DNA of 56,141 nucleotides from Elusimicrobia bacterium CG1_02_56_21 (GTDB lineage: Bacteria > Elusimicrobiota > Elusimicrobia > Elusimicrobiales > UBA9959). Positions within the stretch are counted from its first letter, which is position 1. The number at the start of each line of letters is the position of its first letter. A program made the translations under genes and the position numbers. The stretch spans positions 1 to 56,141 of the forward strand of contig MNUR01000083.1 in assembly GCA_001871115.1 (NCBI GenBank), in the 5' to 3' direction. The notes beneath the pieces were generated by a model. That model ran no database searches. It worked only from the letters and a program-made list of their open reading frames with translations, and was not told the DNA's origin. This document shows positions 16,484 to 24,553 of this stretch, one piece after another.

Positions 16484-16598
16484 GTTAGAGGGTTAGAGGG
16501 ATAGAGGACTGGAGGATTAATAACAAGGCTGTCTTTGTAAGTTCCGTATTCATTATAGCCAATCCTCCAGTCCTAATCTCCCAGTCCTTTCTCTTAGG
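16484..16598. repeat. Dispersed inverted-repeat element, full copy
   Basis: The left arm (about 16484-16520, repeats of TTAGAGGG then GAGGACTGGAGGATTA) pairs with the right arm (16561-16598, AATCCTCCAGTCC then TCTCCCAGTCC) to give a near-perfect stem of about 20 bp. The 40-base loop contains TTTGTAAGTTCC and TTATAGCC, also seen in other copies. The right arm encodes the last dozen residues of the upstream glycosyltransferase, and the left arm replaces the ribosome-binding region of the downstream one. Confidence 0.75.
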
Positions 16599-17632
16599 GC
16601 TTCTTCGAAGGCGGCGCAGGTGGCGGCGGCGAAGGCCTCCGGGGTGAAATCTTTTGCGGCGCGGGCGCGGTTCTCTTCTCCCAGCGCTTTCAGCTTTTGC
16701 GGGGCTTTGAGCAGCGCGGCCAGCTTTGCGGCGATAGCGGAGTGGTCCCCGGGCGCTACCAGCCATTCCGGATCCAGATATTCCGGCAGGCTGCCGGCGG
16801 AAGTAGAGACCAGGGGCCGGCCCGAGGCCAGCCATTCCAGCGAGCAGCGCGAGACCGCCTCGCTGCCAAGGGAAGCTATTACGCCTATATCGCAGGAGGC
16901 CATGAATTCAAAAGGCCCGTTTACCTTGCCGTGGAACTTTACTTTTTCCGCGATATTAAGCTCACGGGCCGCGCTGCGCAGGTCTTCATATTTAACATTG
17001 GCTTCATAGCCGGCAATATGGAATTGCGCGCCGGCCCCGGAGGCAAGGAGTTCGGCCGCGGCTTTGAGAAAGCAGGCGTGGCCCTTTACGGGGTCCAGCC
17101 GGCCAAGCAGGCCTATTCTAAAAGGTCCGGCTGCGCGCAAAGGAGCGGGGGGCGGGAGTTTAATGCCCTGGCGTATCACGGTCAGGCGGGAGTTCTCCAT
17201 CCCGGCTTCCAGGTACAGCCTTTCTATATAGGCCGAGGCCGCTATGGTCTTTTTTACGAATGAGAAAGTGAAACCCGCGGAGGGCTTTTTAGCGTCTGCC
17301 TTAACCCTGATCAGCGGGAGGCCCAGGAGAAAGCCCAGGGTCTGGGCGCGGCCGGTGTGGGCGCAGACCGCGTCTATATTTTCTATGCGGGCTGCGGCGC
17401 GCAGGCGCCTCAGGGTCTGGGGCAGGCGGTGGTATTCTTTGCGGCCGGGGATGGCGAAGGAACTGAAGCCTTCCCGCCGGGCGAACTCCATCGCGGCGCT
17501 GCCCTCGGGGCAGGCGAAAGACACGCAGTGGCCTCCCCCGCGCAGGGCCGTGGCCTGGGCAAAGGCATAAGCGGCCAGGCCGCTATTCCAGGGGATGTCT
17601 ATGACGCTTAAAATTTTCAATGGCTGTTTCAT
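16553..17632 (-). CDS. Glycosyltransferase family 4
   Basis: This 359-residue GT-B enzyme has a typical N-terminus (LKILSVIDIPWNSGLAAYAF). The linker-strand RIGLLGRLDPVKGH begins the donor-binding half near residue 180. An E-x7-E motif lies in GSEAVSRCSLEWLASGRP, followed by PLVSTSAGSLPEYL. It probably adds a core or capsule sugar at the cytoplasmic face. It overlaps the upstream glycosyltransferase gene by about 50 bases, so initiation is likely coupled. Its final residues (GRLGLEDWL) are encoded by the repeat element at 16561-16598, so the native C-terminus may have been replaced. Confidence 0.87.
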   Translation of the reverse strand: MKQPLKILSVIDIPWNSGLAAYAFAQATALRGGGHCVSFACPEGSAAMEFARREGFSSFAIPGRKEYHRLPQTLRRLRAAARIENIDAVCAHTGRAQTLGFLLGLPLIRVKADAKKPSAGFTFSFVKKTIAASAYIERLYLEAGMENSRLTVIRQGIKLPPPAPLRAAGPFRIGLLGRLDPVKGHACFLKAAAELLASGAGAQFHIAGYEANVKYEDLRSAARELNIAEKVKFHGKVNGPFEFMASCDIGVIASLGSEAVSRCSLEWLASGRPLVSTSAGSLPEYLDPEWLVAPGDHSAIAAKLAALLKAPQKLKALGEENRARAAKDFTPEAFAAATCAAFEEALRERTGRLGLEDWL

Positions 17633-18743
17633 AACATTTCAGAGTGAGGGCCGCCATGCGCGGCGAGGAAAAGTCCCCGCGGCGGCGGTGAGCTTCCGCC
17701 GCCAGGCGCTCTCTTAAAGGCCCGTTCTTTATCAGGTGCAGGACGGCAGCGGCCAGCTCTTCCGGGTTTTTCGGCTCTACGGTGAGGCCGTTCGCGCCGT
17801 TCTCTATCACTTCGGTTATTCCTCCGGCTGTAGTTGCTACTATGGGGAGTGCGGCGTTCATAGCTTCTACTAGTACGCTGCCCATCCCCTCCTCGGCCGA
17901 GGAAAGCAGGAACATGTCCAGCGCGGCCAGGATCTTATAGGGATCGCTGCGGTAGCCGATAAGCCTGAAATTGTCCTGGATCTTGAGCATCCGGGCCAGG
18001 TGCTGAACTTTTTTGTAAAGGGGACCTTCTCCGGCTACCAGGAACTGCGTCCGGGGGGTTTCCTTGAGGACAAGCGCGGCCGCGCGGACCATGTTCTCGG
18101 GGTCTTTGTGCGGGACCAGCGCTATCAGCGAGCCGGCCCAGAAAGCGTCGCTGGGGATATTCAGCTCGGCCGACAGTTCGGCCCGGGCGGCCGAGCGGTA
18201 GGCCTCGTATTCTCCGGGCTTCCAGGGGGTGTCGTCTAAGTCTATGGTGCTGTTGACCACGGCTATTTTTTCCCCGGGCACGCCGGCTTTTAAAAGTATC
18301 GTTTTGATCGCTTCCGAGATAGCGATTACAGAGTGGGCTTTGCCGTATTTGTAGCGCGCGGTAAAAGAGCCGGGAATGAAGTCCACCCGGCGGTGGGATA
18401 CCCTCACGCAGTCGAGGCCCGCCGAGGCCAGCCAGGAAACGGCCGCGGCGTGGGAGGTGTGGGAATGCAGCACCGGCGGGAACTGCCTGCCGGTAAAGGG
18501 TTTCAGTTTTTTCCTGAGCATCGCTGCGGAAACGGGGTCCCACTCAAAAAAATAGGGCAGGGTGACCGTTGCAAAGCCTTTTCTGCGGGCGGCGTGATAA
18601 AGGGGGGAGTTCTCCCGGCAGACCACGGCGTTGCAATGCCCGAGCAGGTTGAGTTCCTTTACAAGGTAGAGCAGCTGGCGCTGGCCGCCGCGCAGTTCTT
18701 TCCCGTCGTCCAGGTGAAATACAGTGAGGCGATTTTCCGTCAT
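17583..18743 (-). CDS. Glycosyltransferase family 4
   Basis: This GT-B enzyme of 386 residues begins LTVFHLDDGKELRGGQRQLLYL, with the Gly-Gly acceptor-side loop. HSHTSHAAAVSWLA, IALVPHKDPENMVRAAAL and an E-x7-E motif in SSAEEGMGSVLVEAMNAALPIVATTAGG follow. The family retains stereochemistry and uses nucleotide sugars. Substrate is unknown; the neighbouring heptosyltransferase-family gene suggests lipopolysaccharide core assembly. A TAAAAT box nine bases upstream overlaps the end of the preceding gene, so an internal operon promoter is possible. Confidence 0.87.
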   Translation of the reverse strand: MTENRLTVFHLDDGKELRGGQRQLLYLVKELNLLGHCNAVVCRENSPLYHAARRKGFATVTLPYFFEWDPVSAAMLRKKLKPFTGRQFPPVLHSHTSHAAAVSWLASAGLDCVRVSHRRVDFIPGSFTARYKYGKAHSVIAISEAIKTILLKAGVPGEKIAVVNSTIDLDDTPWKPGEYEAYRSAARAELSAELNIPSDAFWAGSLIALVPHKDPENMVRAAALVLKETPRTQFLVAGEGPLYKKVQHLARMLKIQDNFRLIGYRSDPYKILAALDMFLLSSAEEGMGSVLVEAMNAALPIVATTAGGITEVIENGANGLTVEPKNPEELAAAVLHLIKNGPLRERLAAEAHRRRGDFSSPRMAALTLKCYETAIENFKRHRHPLE

Positions 18744-18755
18744 ATAGCCATTATT

Positions 18756-19733
18756 TTAACAATTACCGCGGCCCGGTTGCCCGGCGTCCAGGAGTTTCTT
18801 TGTTCTTGTCAGCAGTTCCTCTGCGTTTATTTCGGCCGGGTCTTTTGAAAAAACGGCCAGTTCGGGTAAAAATTTCCCCCTGGGAGAGATCTTTTTTATC
18901 CAGCTTTCCTCGAATATCCCCAGGCAGGGGGTTCCGAGAGCGCTGGCCAGGTGCAGCGGGCCGGAGTTATTGCCGATGAAAATTGCCGCCCGGGAAACGG
19001 CGAAGGCCAGGTTCTTGATATCCAGCGCCAGGTCGCAGGAAAAAACGCAGTTAGTCCCGGCCCGGGCCGCGGTTTTAAAAAGTTCTTTTTCAGCCGGGGC
19101 GGCGTTAATCAGTACGCGCAGGCCGCGGCTTTCAAGGAATTCAAGAACTCCGGTCCAGGCGCCGAGAGGCAGGTTTCTTCTGGAATTGCCCGAGAAAGGG
19201 TGGATCACCGCCCAGGTCCCGGAGGAGAACAGCGCCGCGGTCTGCGGGGTTTCGCCGAAAGTATCCGGGGCCACAAGGTAGCGCAGTTCCCCGGGGTCGC
19301 GGCCCAGGGCGGCTGCTGTAAGTTTGCGCGATGAATCCAGTATATGGGCGTCGTCTTCGGTAATACTGACCCGGTCGGTGGCGAAAGCGCCTTTAAGCGC
19401 GAACCTGCGGGGGATCCCGGAGAGGAGGCAGGACAGGTTCTTCCTCCAGTTAGCGTGGAGTATTATTGCGGCGTCGAACCTGGCCCTGCGTATTTTCAGC
19501 AGGGTTTTGAGGTAATTCAGGACACCGCCTTTGCCCTGTCCCGGGGACCGGTCCCAGAACGGGTCGCAGTGATAATGGAGAATTCCGTTTCCGGCCAGCG
19601 GGATAACTTCACGGGAATATTCCTTGGTCCAGAAAGCGGGTTTCACGCCGGGCTGCGCGCGCAGCGCGCGGTAGACGGCCAGGCTGATAAAGGTGTCCCC
19701 TACATTATCAAGTGAGACGATCAGGATTTTCAT
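18756..19733 (-). CDS. Glycosyltransferase family 9 (ADP-heptose:LPS heptosyltransferase-like)
   Basis: The 325-residue GT-B protein starts MKILIVSLDNVGDTFISLAVYRAL, the N-terminal GT9 signature (here cited by VSLDNVGDTFIS). It has IHPFSGNSRRNLP for the phosphate contact and FIGNNSGPLHLASALGTPCLGIF in the donor half. GT9 enzymes transfer heptose to Kdo or inner-core sugars in Gram-negative bacteria. It is the first gene of the minus-strand glycosyltransferase operon and lies just after tRNA-Ala and its terminator. GGAAA precedes the start. The exact sugar is not certain, because no heptose biosynthesis genes are in this window. Confidence 0.88.
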   Translation of the reverse strand: MKILIVSLDNVGDTFISLAVYRALRAQPGVKPAFWTKEYSREVIPLAGNGILHYHCDPFWDRSPGQGKGGVLNYLKTLLKIRRARFDAAIILHANWRKNLSCLLSGIPRRFALKGAFATDRVSITEDDAHILDSSRKLTAAALGRDPGELRYLVAPDTFGETPQTAALFSSGTWAVIHPFSGNSRRNLPLGAWTGVLEFLESRGLRVLINAAPAEKELFKTAARAGTNCVFSCDLALDIKNLAFAVSRAAIFIGNNSGPLHLASALGTPCLGIFEESWIKKISPRGKFLPELAVFSKDPAEINAEELLTRTKKLLDAGQPGRGNC

Positions 19734-19744
19734 TGTTTCCGGTT

Positions 19745-19772
19745 ATAAAAAAAGCCCCGTAACGGGGCTTTT
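19745..19772 (-). terminator. Intrinsic terminator of tRNA-Ala
   Basis: On the minus strand AAAAGCCCC-GTTAC-GGGGCTTTT is followed by a T7 run. It begins six bases after the tRNA 3' CCA and ends shortly before the GT9 start. Confidence 0.92.
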
Positions 19773-19777
19773 AGATT

Positions 19778-19853
19778 TGGTGGACGTGACAGGGATCGAA
19801 CCTGCGACCTCCTGCATGCCATGCAGGCGCTCTCCCAACTGAGCTACACGCCC
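19778..19853 (-). tRNA. tRNA-Ala (anticodon GGC), CCA encoded
   Basis: A 76-base tRNA on the minus strand. The acceptor stem is GGGCGTG/CACGTCC, the D-arm TAGCTCAGTTGGGAGAGC and the anticodon arm CCTGC-ATGGCAT-GCAGG, giving GGC. The T-arm is GCAGGTTCGATCCCTGT and the discriminator A is followed by an encoded CCA. The tRNA-Leu in this window does not encode CCA, so the genome uses both types. Confidence 0.97.
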
Positions 19854-19924
19854 AAAAACTTCTTTGCTGCTTCTAAAAGAACTTACAATATAATATAAAA
19901 ATTCCCGCGCTACTTCAAGTGCCC

Positions 19925-19940
19925 GCCGCGGCGCCGCGGC
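19925..19940. repeat. 16-base perfect GC palindrome
   Basis: GCCGCGGCGCCGCGGC reads the same on both strands and lies between tRNA-Ala and the glucan phosphorylase promoter region. It could be a protein-binding site or chance in GC-rich DNA. Confidence 0.4.
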
Positions 19941-20000
19941 GCTCCTGCGCCAGGGCTCTTAGAGCGGGATAAAAACCGGGCTATTCCTTTTTAGTCGGGC

Positions 20001-20006
20001 TATAAT
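20001..20006 (+). promoter_or_regulatory. Candidate -10 box of the glucan phosphorylase gene
   Basis: TATAAT lies 41 bases before the ATG, predicting a short leader that contains the GGCGGAG ribosome-binding site. No good -35 is seen at 17 bases. Confidence 0.4.
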
Positions 20007-20047
20007 TTAATAGAATTAAGTTACAAGTTAATATAGGCGGAGAAAAA

Positions 20048-22591
20048 ATGAAAATAAAATCCTTTAACGTCATCCCCAACCTGCCCGAGAACCTGAAGGC
20101 CCTGGAGGAACTCTCGACCAATATGTGGTTCACCTGGAACTGGGACGCTATAATGATGTTTGTCAGCATGGACGATGAGCTCTGGCACCGTTCCCACCGC
20201 AACCCCAAGTGGATACTTGGAACGCTCGCCCCTGAAAGGCTGGACGCTATGAGCAAGGACGGGAATTTCCTGGGCCGGCTGGGTGAGATAAAGCAGAAAT
20301 TTGAGAGTTATATGGCGAAGAAGGACACCTGGTTCGCTACTAGCGCGCAGGACCAGGATAAAGACATGTCTGTCGCCTACTTTTCCATGGAATACGGCAT
20401 AGGCGAAGGTCTGCCGATCTATTCCGGCGGCCTGGGGATGCTTTCCGGCGATCACCTTAAATCCGCTTCGGACCTGGGCATGCCGCTAGTTGGCGTGGGC
20501 CTGCTCTATAAGAAAGGCTATGTGCAGCAGGTGCTTAACCGCGACAACTGGCAGGTAGAGCGCTACCCGGAGAACGACTGGTACAATATGCCCGTGCAGG
20601 TGGTAATGGACGCCTCCGGCAAGCCGCTGCGCGTGGAGGTGGAACTGGCCGGCGAGAAAGTGCAGATAGGCATCTGGAAAGTTCCCGTGGGCCGCACATC
20701 GCTGTTCCTGCTGGATACCAACCTGCCGGAGAACTCTCCCGCCGCCCGCACGATAACCGAAGCGCTTTACGGCGGTGACCGCGAGAACCGGATACGCCAG
20801 GAGATAGTGCTGGGCATAGGCGGCCGCCGCGCGCTGGCCGCTATGGGGATAGAGCCTACCGTTTACCATGTCAACGAAGGCCACAGCGCCTTCCTGCTTT
20901 TCGAGCGCATCCGCCACATTATGAAGACCCGCGGCCTCTCGTTCGCGGAGGCGCGCGAGATAGTGTGGGCCTCGTCCGCGTTCACCACCCATACCCCCGT
21001 GATGGCCGGCAACGAGTATTTTGACTTTGAACTTGTGCGCAAATATCTGGAAGGGTTCGCCAGGGAGATGGGGCTGACCTTCCCGGAGTTCCTGGAGATC
21101 GGCAAGGAAGAACATGCCTCCATGGGCTTCTGTATGACCGTGGTGGCCATCCGTCTCTGCGCTTTCCTTAACGGCGTCAGCCTGCTTCACCGCGACGTTT
21201 CCCGCGAAATGTGGCACAAGCTCTGGCCCGAACTTCCGCTCTACGAGGTCCCGATTGAAGGCATTACCAACGGCGTGCATACCTGTTCCTGGATAAGCCA
21301 CGAGCATCACAAACTTTACAACCGTTCCCTGGCCGGCGGCCATAACGGCGTTCCGGATTCCTGCGACTGGCTCAAAATAACCGATATTGACGATAAGGAA
21401 TTCTGGGACACCCACATGGCGCGCAAAGTGAAACTGGTCACCCTGGTGCGGGAGAGGATGACCCGCCAGCACATGCGCCTGGGCTCCGACCGCACTATTC
21501 TCGAAGAAGTGGGTAAAGTGCTTAACCCCGAGTACCTGACCATCGGGTTCGCGCGGCGCTTCGCCACGTACAAGCGCGCCACCCTGTTCATGCACGACCT
21601 GGAGCGCCTGCTGGAGCTGGTTACCAGCAAGGATATGCCGGTGCAGTTCCTGTTCGGCGGCAAGGCCCATCCGGCCGACGCCCACGGAAAGGAATTTATC
21701 AAGGCCGTGGCCAAGCTCGCGGCTGACCCGCGCTTCAAGGGACGCGTGATATTCGTAGAGGATTACAATATGAACGTCGCCCGCTACATGGTGCAGGGCG
21801 TGGATATCTGGATGAACAACCCGATACGGCCGCTTGAGGCCTCCGGGACCAGCGGCATGAAGGCCGCCATAAACGGCGTGATGAACCTCTCCGTGCTGGA
21901 CGGCTGGTGGGTGGAGGGCTACTCCCCGGACGTGGGCTGGGCCATAGGCGGTTCGGAATCCTACCACTCTGACGAGGAGCGCGACTACGTGGAATCCGAG
22001 TCAATCTATAACCTTCTAAAGAAGGAGATAGCTCCTCTTTATTACGAGCGCGACGAGCAGGGGCTGCCGCGCGGCTGGATAAAGATGATGAAGGCCTGCG
22101 TGCAGAAGCTGGTTCCGCATTTCAATACCAACCGCATGGTGCGCGAATATCACGAAAAATTCTACTCGCACGCGCACCGCGCCTCCAAGAAGTTCGCGGA
22201 GAATTCCCGCGCGGCCGAGATGGCCGCCTGGCGCAGGAAGCTGGAGGCGAACTGGCCCCGTGTGAAGGCCGTCGTGGACCATTTTAAGCCGGAAATGGAA
22301 GTCCGGGCCGGTGCCAAGCTGCCGGTCAACGCCGTGGTCTGGCTGGGCGACCTTACCCCGGAGGATGTGGACGTTCAGCTTTACACCGGTACGGCCGGAG
22401 ACCAGGGCTTTAAGGACGGCCACGCGATATCGATGACGCACGACGCCCGAATGGGCGACGCGTACGTGTATAAAGGCGAGCTGCCCTGCTATAAAAGCGG
22501 CCGGCACGATTTCTGCGTGCGCGTTATAGGGAAGCACCCTGACGCCGTTAACGCGCTGATGCCCCTCCATCTCAAGTGGAGCGAGGAGTAA
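20048..22591 (+). CDS. glgP: Alpha-glucan (maltodextrin/glycogen) phosphorylase
   Basis: The 847-residue cytosolic enzyme releases glucose-1-phosphate from alpha-1,4-glucans. The N-terminal 100 residues form the DUF3417 region typical of the shorter, archaeal/thermophile-type GlgP subfamily. Catalytic-domain landmarks are YFSMEYGIGEGLPIYSGGLG, HVNEGHSAF, TTHTPVMAGNEYF, GFARRFATYKRA, and the PLP-lysine segment EASGTSGMKAAINGVMNLS (each cited by position in that order). GGAG six bases upstream supports the start. A terminal beta-rich stretch (about residues 745-847) follows the phosphorylase fold. It stands alone between tRNA-Ala and a cold-shock gene. With gap and pgk it suggests carbon storage feeding glycolysis. 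Confidence 0.95.
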   Translation: MKIKSFNVIPNLPENLKALEELSTNMWFTWNWDAIMMFVSMDDELWHRSHRNPKWILGTLAPERLDAMSKDGNFLGRLGEIKQKFESYMAKKDTWFATSAQDQDKDMSVAYFSMEYGIGEGLPIYSGGLGMLSGDHLKSASDLGMPLVGVGLLYKKGYVQQVLNRDNWQVERYPENDWYNMPVQVVMDASGKPLRVEVELAGEKVQIGIWKVPVGRTSLFLLDTNLPENSPAARTITEALYGGDRENRIRQEIVLGIGGRRALAAMGIEPTVYHVNEGHSAFLLFERIRHIMKTRGLSFAEAREIVWASSAFTTHTPVMAGNEYFDFELVRKYLEGFAREMGLTFPEFLEIGKEEHASMGFCMTVVAIRLCAFLNGVSLLHRDVSREMWHKLWPELPLYEVPIEGITNGVHTCSWISHEHHKLYNRSLAGGHNGVPDSCDWLKITDIDDKEFWDTHMARKVKLVTLVRERMTRQHMRLGSDRTILEEVGKVLNPEYLTIGFARRFATYKRATLFMHDLERLLELVTSKDMPVQFLFGGKAHPADAHGKEFIKAVAKLAADPRFKGRVIFVEDYNMNVARYMVQGVDIWMNNPIRPLEASGTSGMKAAINGVMNLSVLDGWWVEGYSPDVGWAIGGSESYHSDEERDYVESESIYNLLKKEIAPLYYERDEQGLPRGWIKMMKACVQKLVPHFNTNRMVREYHEKFYSHAHRASKKFAENSRAAEMAAWRRKLEANWPRVKAVVDHFKPEMEVRAGAKLPVNAVVWLGDLTPEDVDVQLYTGTAGDQGFKDGHAISMTHDARMGDAYVYKGELPCYKSGRHDFCVRVIGKHPDAVNALMPLHLKWSEE

Positions 22592-22592
22592 T

Positions 22593-22660
22593 TTAGAGGA
22601 TCAGTTTGTAAAGAGTTCCTTTCCTCTATTCCTCCGGCGCCCCAGTCTTCCGGTTTTCCT
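22593..22660. repeat. Dispersed inverted-repeat element, degenerate copy
   Basis: TTAGAGGATCAG is followed by TTTGTAAAGAGTTCC and then TTCCTCTATTCCTCCGGCGCCCCAGTCTTCC. The core TTTGTAA(A)G(A)GTTCC and the CCTCC(A/G)G...CAGTC arm match the copy at 16484-16598. It starts two bases after the glgP stop. Confidence 0.6.
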
Positions 22661-22689
22661 ATTTTTGTGTTTTTGTTCCGTATTTAATA

Positions 22690-22695
22690 TATAAT
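22690..22695 (+). promoter_or_regulatory. Candidate -10 box of the cold-shock gene
   Basis: TATAAT lies 60 bases upstream of the ATG in a locally AT-rich stretch. TTGTGT at 22665-22670 is a weak -35 with a long 19-base spacer. The leader would be about 54 bases. Confidence 0.45.
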
Positions 22696-22755
22696 AAGAA
22701 CAACGGCCGGAAACGGCCCCGTAGTACTAGTAATTAAAGAGAGGTAAATAAGCAA

Positions 22756-22962
22756 ATGGCAAAAGGTAAAGTTAAGTGGTTTAACGACAAAAAGGGATTC
22801 GGTTTTATCATCCCGGAAGACGGTTCTAAAGACCTCTTCGTGCATCACTCTTCCATCACCGGAGAAGGGTTCAAAACTCTGGCCGAAAACCAGGAAGTTG
22901 AATTCGAGACCGAAAACACGGACAAAGGCCCCAAGGCCGTAAACGTGAAAAAAGCCCAGTAA
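22756..22962 (+). CDS. Cold-shock domain protein (CspA family)
   Basis: The 68-residue protein is a single OB-fold cold-shock domain binding single-stranded RNA and DNA. RNP1 is KGFGFI and RNP2 is [17 protein letters not shown] starts the fold and [10 protein letters not shown] ends it. GAGGTAAATAAGCAA gives a ribosome-binding site 11 bases before the ATG. The gene has its own candidate promoter and a strong terminator, so it is monocistronic. Whether it responds to cold or is constitutive cannot be read here. Confidence 0.96.
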   Translation: MAKGKVKWFNDKKGFGFIIPEDGSKDLFVHHSSITGEGFKTLAENQEVEFETENTDKGPKAVNVKKAQ

Positions 22963-22982
22963 AAACGGACTTTCGCAGCTTA

Positions 22983-23014
22983 AACCGGCCCCGCTTAAAC
23001 GGGGCCGGTTCTTT
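22983..23014 (+). terminator. Intrinsic terminator after the cold-shock gene
   Basis: A perfect 11-bp stem (22983-22993 with 23000-23010) around CTTAAA is followed by CTTTT. Confidence 0.9.
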
Positions 23015-23043
23015 TAGTGTGTTTGCGCTGCGGGAGGGGGAAA

Positions 23044-24042
23044 TTAGTAGTACATTAACTCGCGCAGGGTAATTTCTGGAGCGTGCTGGGTGTCCTGCAT
23101 CCGCTTGCCGTTGTAGACTATCTCGCGCGTTTTGCGCTCCTCTGTCCAGTTGCCTTTTGCGTCGTACTTGTAGGTATAGGTGATCTCGTATTTGGGGCCG
23201 GCGGCGTCCGCGTCATACACCAGTTCCTTCTCAGGCCTGCCTTTGGCGTCGTGGTAGATCTCGCTGCGGGTTACGGGCTGTTCGCCGGAGTCGTAGGTGG
23301 AGCGTACTTCCCTGCGCAGGGTCCCGTCCTCCCTGTTTTCAAAGACGGTTTTTTTGCGCAGTTCGTTGTTCCCGCCGTAAACCGAATAGGTCCTGGAATT
23401 GGTGGCCTTGCTCCAGGAATAAGCCTCGCGCTTCATCTGGCGGCCGTCAAAGTCGTTCACGGTCAGGCCTGTAAGATTATTGGCTTTGTCGTAAGAGTAA
23501 AGCGTCACGCTTTCCAGGTTCATCAGCGGGTCGAAAGAGTGCTCGGCGACAACGAAGCCGCGCTTGTTGAAAAGCCGGAAAACCTGTCTGACGGGCTTGC
23601 GGGAGGTTTCCCGGCCCTGGGAGGGGGAGGCGTCGTAGACCAGTACTACGCCGAAGTCTTTCTTGCTGTACTTGCGGCAGAAATCGTCCATGGACGATTG
23701 CGCCTCGGAGGAGAAACTGGTGGTCAGCTTCTCCCTGGACTTGAGCTGCCGGCAGAGTTCCCTGGACTCGTCCTTGTCTTTGTAGATGAAGGAATTCTTA
23801 AGCACCAGGGTCTTGCCGTCGTATTCGGCCTCCTCGGTTTTCATGCCGTAGAGGTCGCACGAGACGGAATTTATGTTTTTGGCCGTTCCCGGCAGCCAGA
23901 CCTTGGAGCGGCGCAGCGGCTGCATGCGCGAAATTTTTATAGCGCGGGTCCTGGGGGTCAGCTCCGGGCATTTAAGCGAAGTCTGGGCCGCGGCGGGTGC
24001 GCACAGGCGGAATAAAAGAATGAGTAAAACGGTGTTTTTCAT
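23044..24042 (-). CDS. Secreted protein with YD-like repeats, function unknown
   Basis: The 332-residue protein begins with a signal peptide (MKNTVLLILLFRLCAPAAAQ). The first half is unrecognised and contains several cysteines. The second half (about residues 200-332) repeats a Y-x-Y/D-x-x-G-(N/R) pattern: YSYDKANNLTGL, VYDADAAGPKYEITYTYKYDAKGNWTEE. This resembles RHS/YD-type beta repeats but is far shorter than an RHS toxin, with no toxin tip. The frame extends upstream to 24438, but that part overlaps the divergent DUF3467 gene. The ATG at 24042 has GGAG eleven bases upstream and starts the signal peptide, so it is preferred. Likely periplasmic or surface-exposed; function not assigned. Confidence 0.75.
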   Translation of the reverse strand: MKNTVLLILLFRLCAPAAAQTSLKCPELTPRTRAIKISRMQPLRRSKVWLPGTAKNINSVSCDLYGMKTEEAEYDGKTLVLKNSFIYKDKDESRELCRQLKSREKLTTSFSSEAQSSMDDFCRKYSKKDFGVVLVYDASPSQGRETSRKPVRQVFRLFNKRGFVVAEHSFDPLMNLESVTLYSYDKANNLTGLTVNDFDGRQMKREAYSWSKATNSRTYSVYGGNNELRKKTVFENREDGTLRREVRSTYDSGEQPVTRSEIYHDAKGRPEKELVYDADAAGPKYEITYTYKYDAKGNWTEERKTREIVYNGKRMQDTQHAPEITLRELMYY

Positions 24043-24141
24043 TAGTATGTCTCCGCTGCGCGGCCGCGGGGCCGAGCAGAACCTTGTGAAATATATTATA
24101 CTTTTACATGCCGCCAATTGAAACGATTTAAGGAGAATATC

Positions 24142-24444
24142 ATGACAGACCCCAAACAGCAAGCAAACAAGCCGATGCAGCTGGAAGTGCAGATGGACGA
24201 AGCTACGGCGCAGGGAAATTACGCCAACCTGGCGGGAGTTACCCACAGCGAAACCGAGTTCATCTTCGATTTTCTTTTCCTGCAGCCCAACCAGCCCAAG
24301 GCCAAGCTGCGCTCGCGCATAATTTCCAGCCCGGTGCACACCAAGCGCTTCCTGTCGGCCCTGCTTGAAAACATAAAGCGCTACGAAGAGCGTTTTGGCC
24401 CTATCCCCGAGCGCGCCGTGAACCTGACCCAGGGACACAGCTGA
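24142..24444 (+). CDS. DUF3467 family protein
   Basis: This 100-residue soluble protein matches the small DUF3467 family: QLEVQMDEATAQGNYANLAGVTHSETEFIFDFLFLQP is its core (key pieces GNYANL and EFIFDF). ARIISSP-like SRIISSPVHTKRFLSALLENIKRYEERFG then follows. The family has no established function. AGGAG six bases before the ATG at 24142 fixes the start; an upstream in-frame start at 24118 lacks one. It is transcribed divergently from the YD-like secreted protein, with about 100 bases shared upstream, and is followed by an intrinsic terminator. Confidence 0.85.
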   Translation: MTDPKQQANKPMQLEVQMDEATAQGNYANLAGVTHSETEFIFDFLFLQPNQPKAKLRSRIISSPVHTKRFLSALLENIKRYEERFGPIPERAVNLTQGHS

Positions 24445-24506
24445 GAGGGAAACGGGAATCGAGAATCTGCAAGCAGGAGCAGGGGACGGGGAACCGTCCG
24501 AAAAAT

Positions 24507-24538
24507 AAAACCCGGAAAGCTCCGGGTTTTCTTTTTTT
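24507..24538 (+). terminator. Bidirectional intrinsic terminator
   Basis: AAAACCCGGA-AAGC-TCCGGGTTTT (24507-24530) is followed by CTTTTTTT. A second small hairpin, GGACGG-GGAA-CCGTCC at 24484-24499, precedes it. The GGAAAGCTCC loop core recurs in the terminator at 27554. Confidence 0.92.
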
Positions 24539-24553
24539 CAGGCGCGGAGCCAG

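Noticed and set aside
20486-21967. Long minus-strand frame inside glgP (493 codons)
   Set aside because: Antisense shadow of a highly conserved phosphorylase in GC-rich DNA; His-rich translation with no motifs.
24043-24438. N-terminal extension of the YD-like secreted protein
   Set aside because: It overlaps the divergent DUF3467 gene and would bury the signal peptide; ATG 24042 has a ribosome-binding site.
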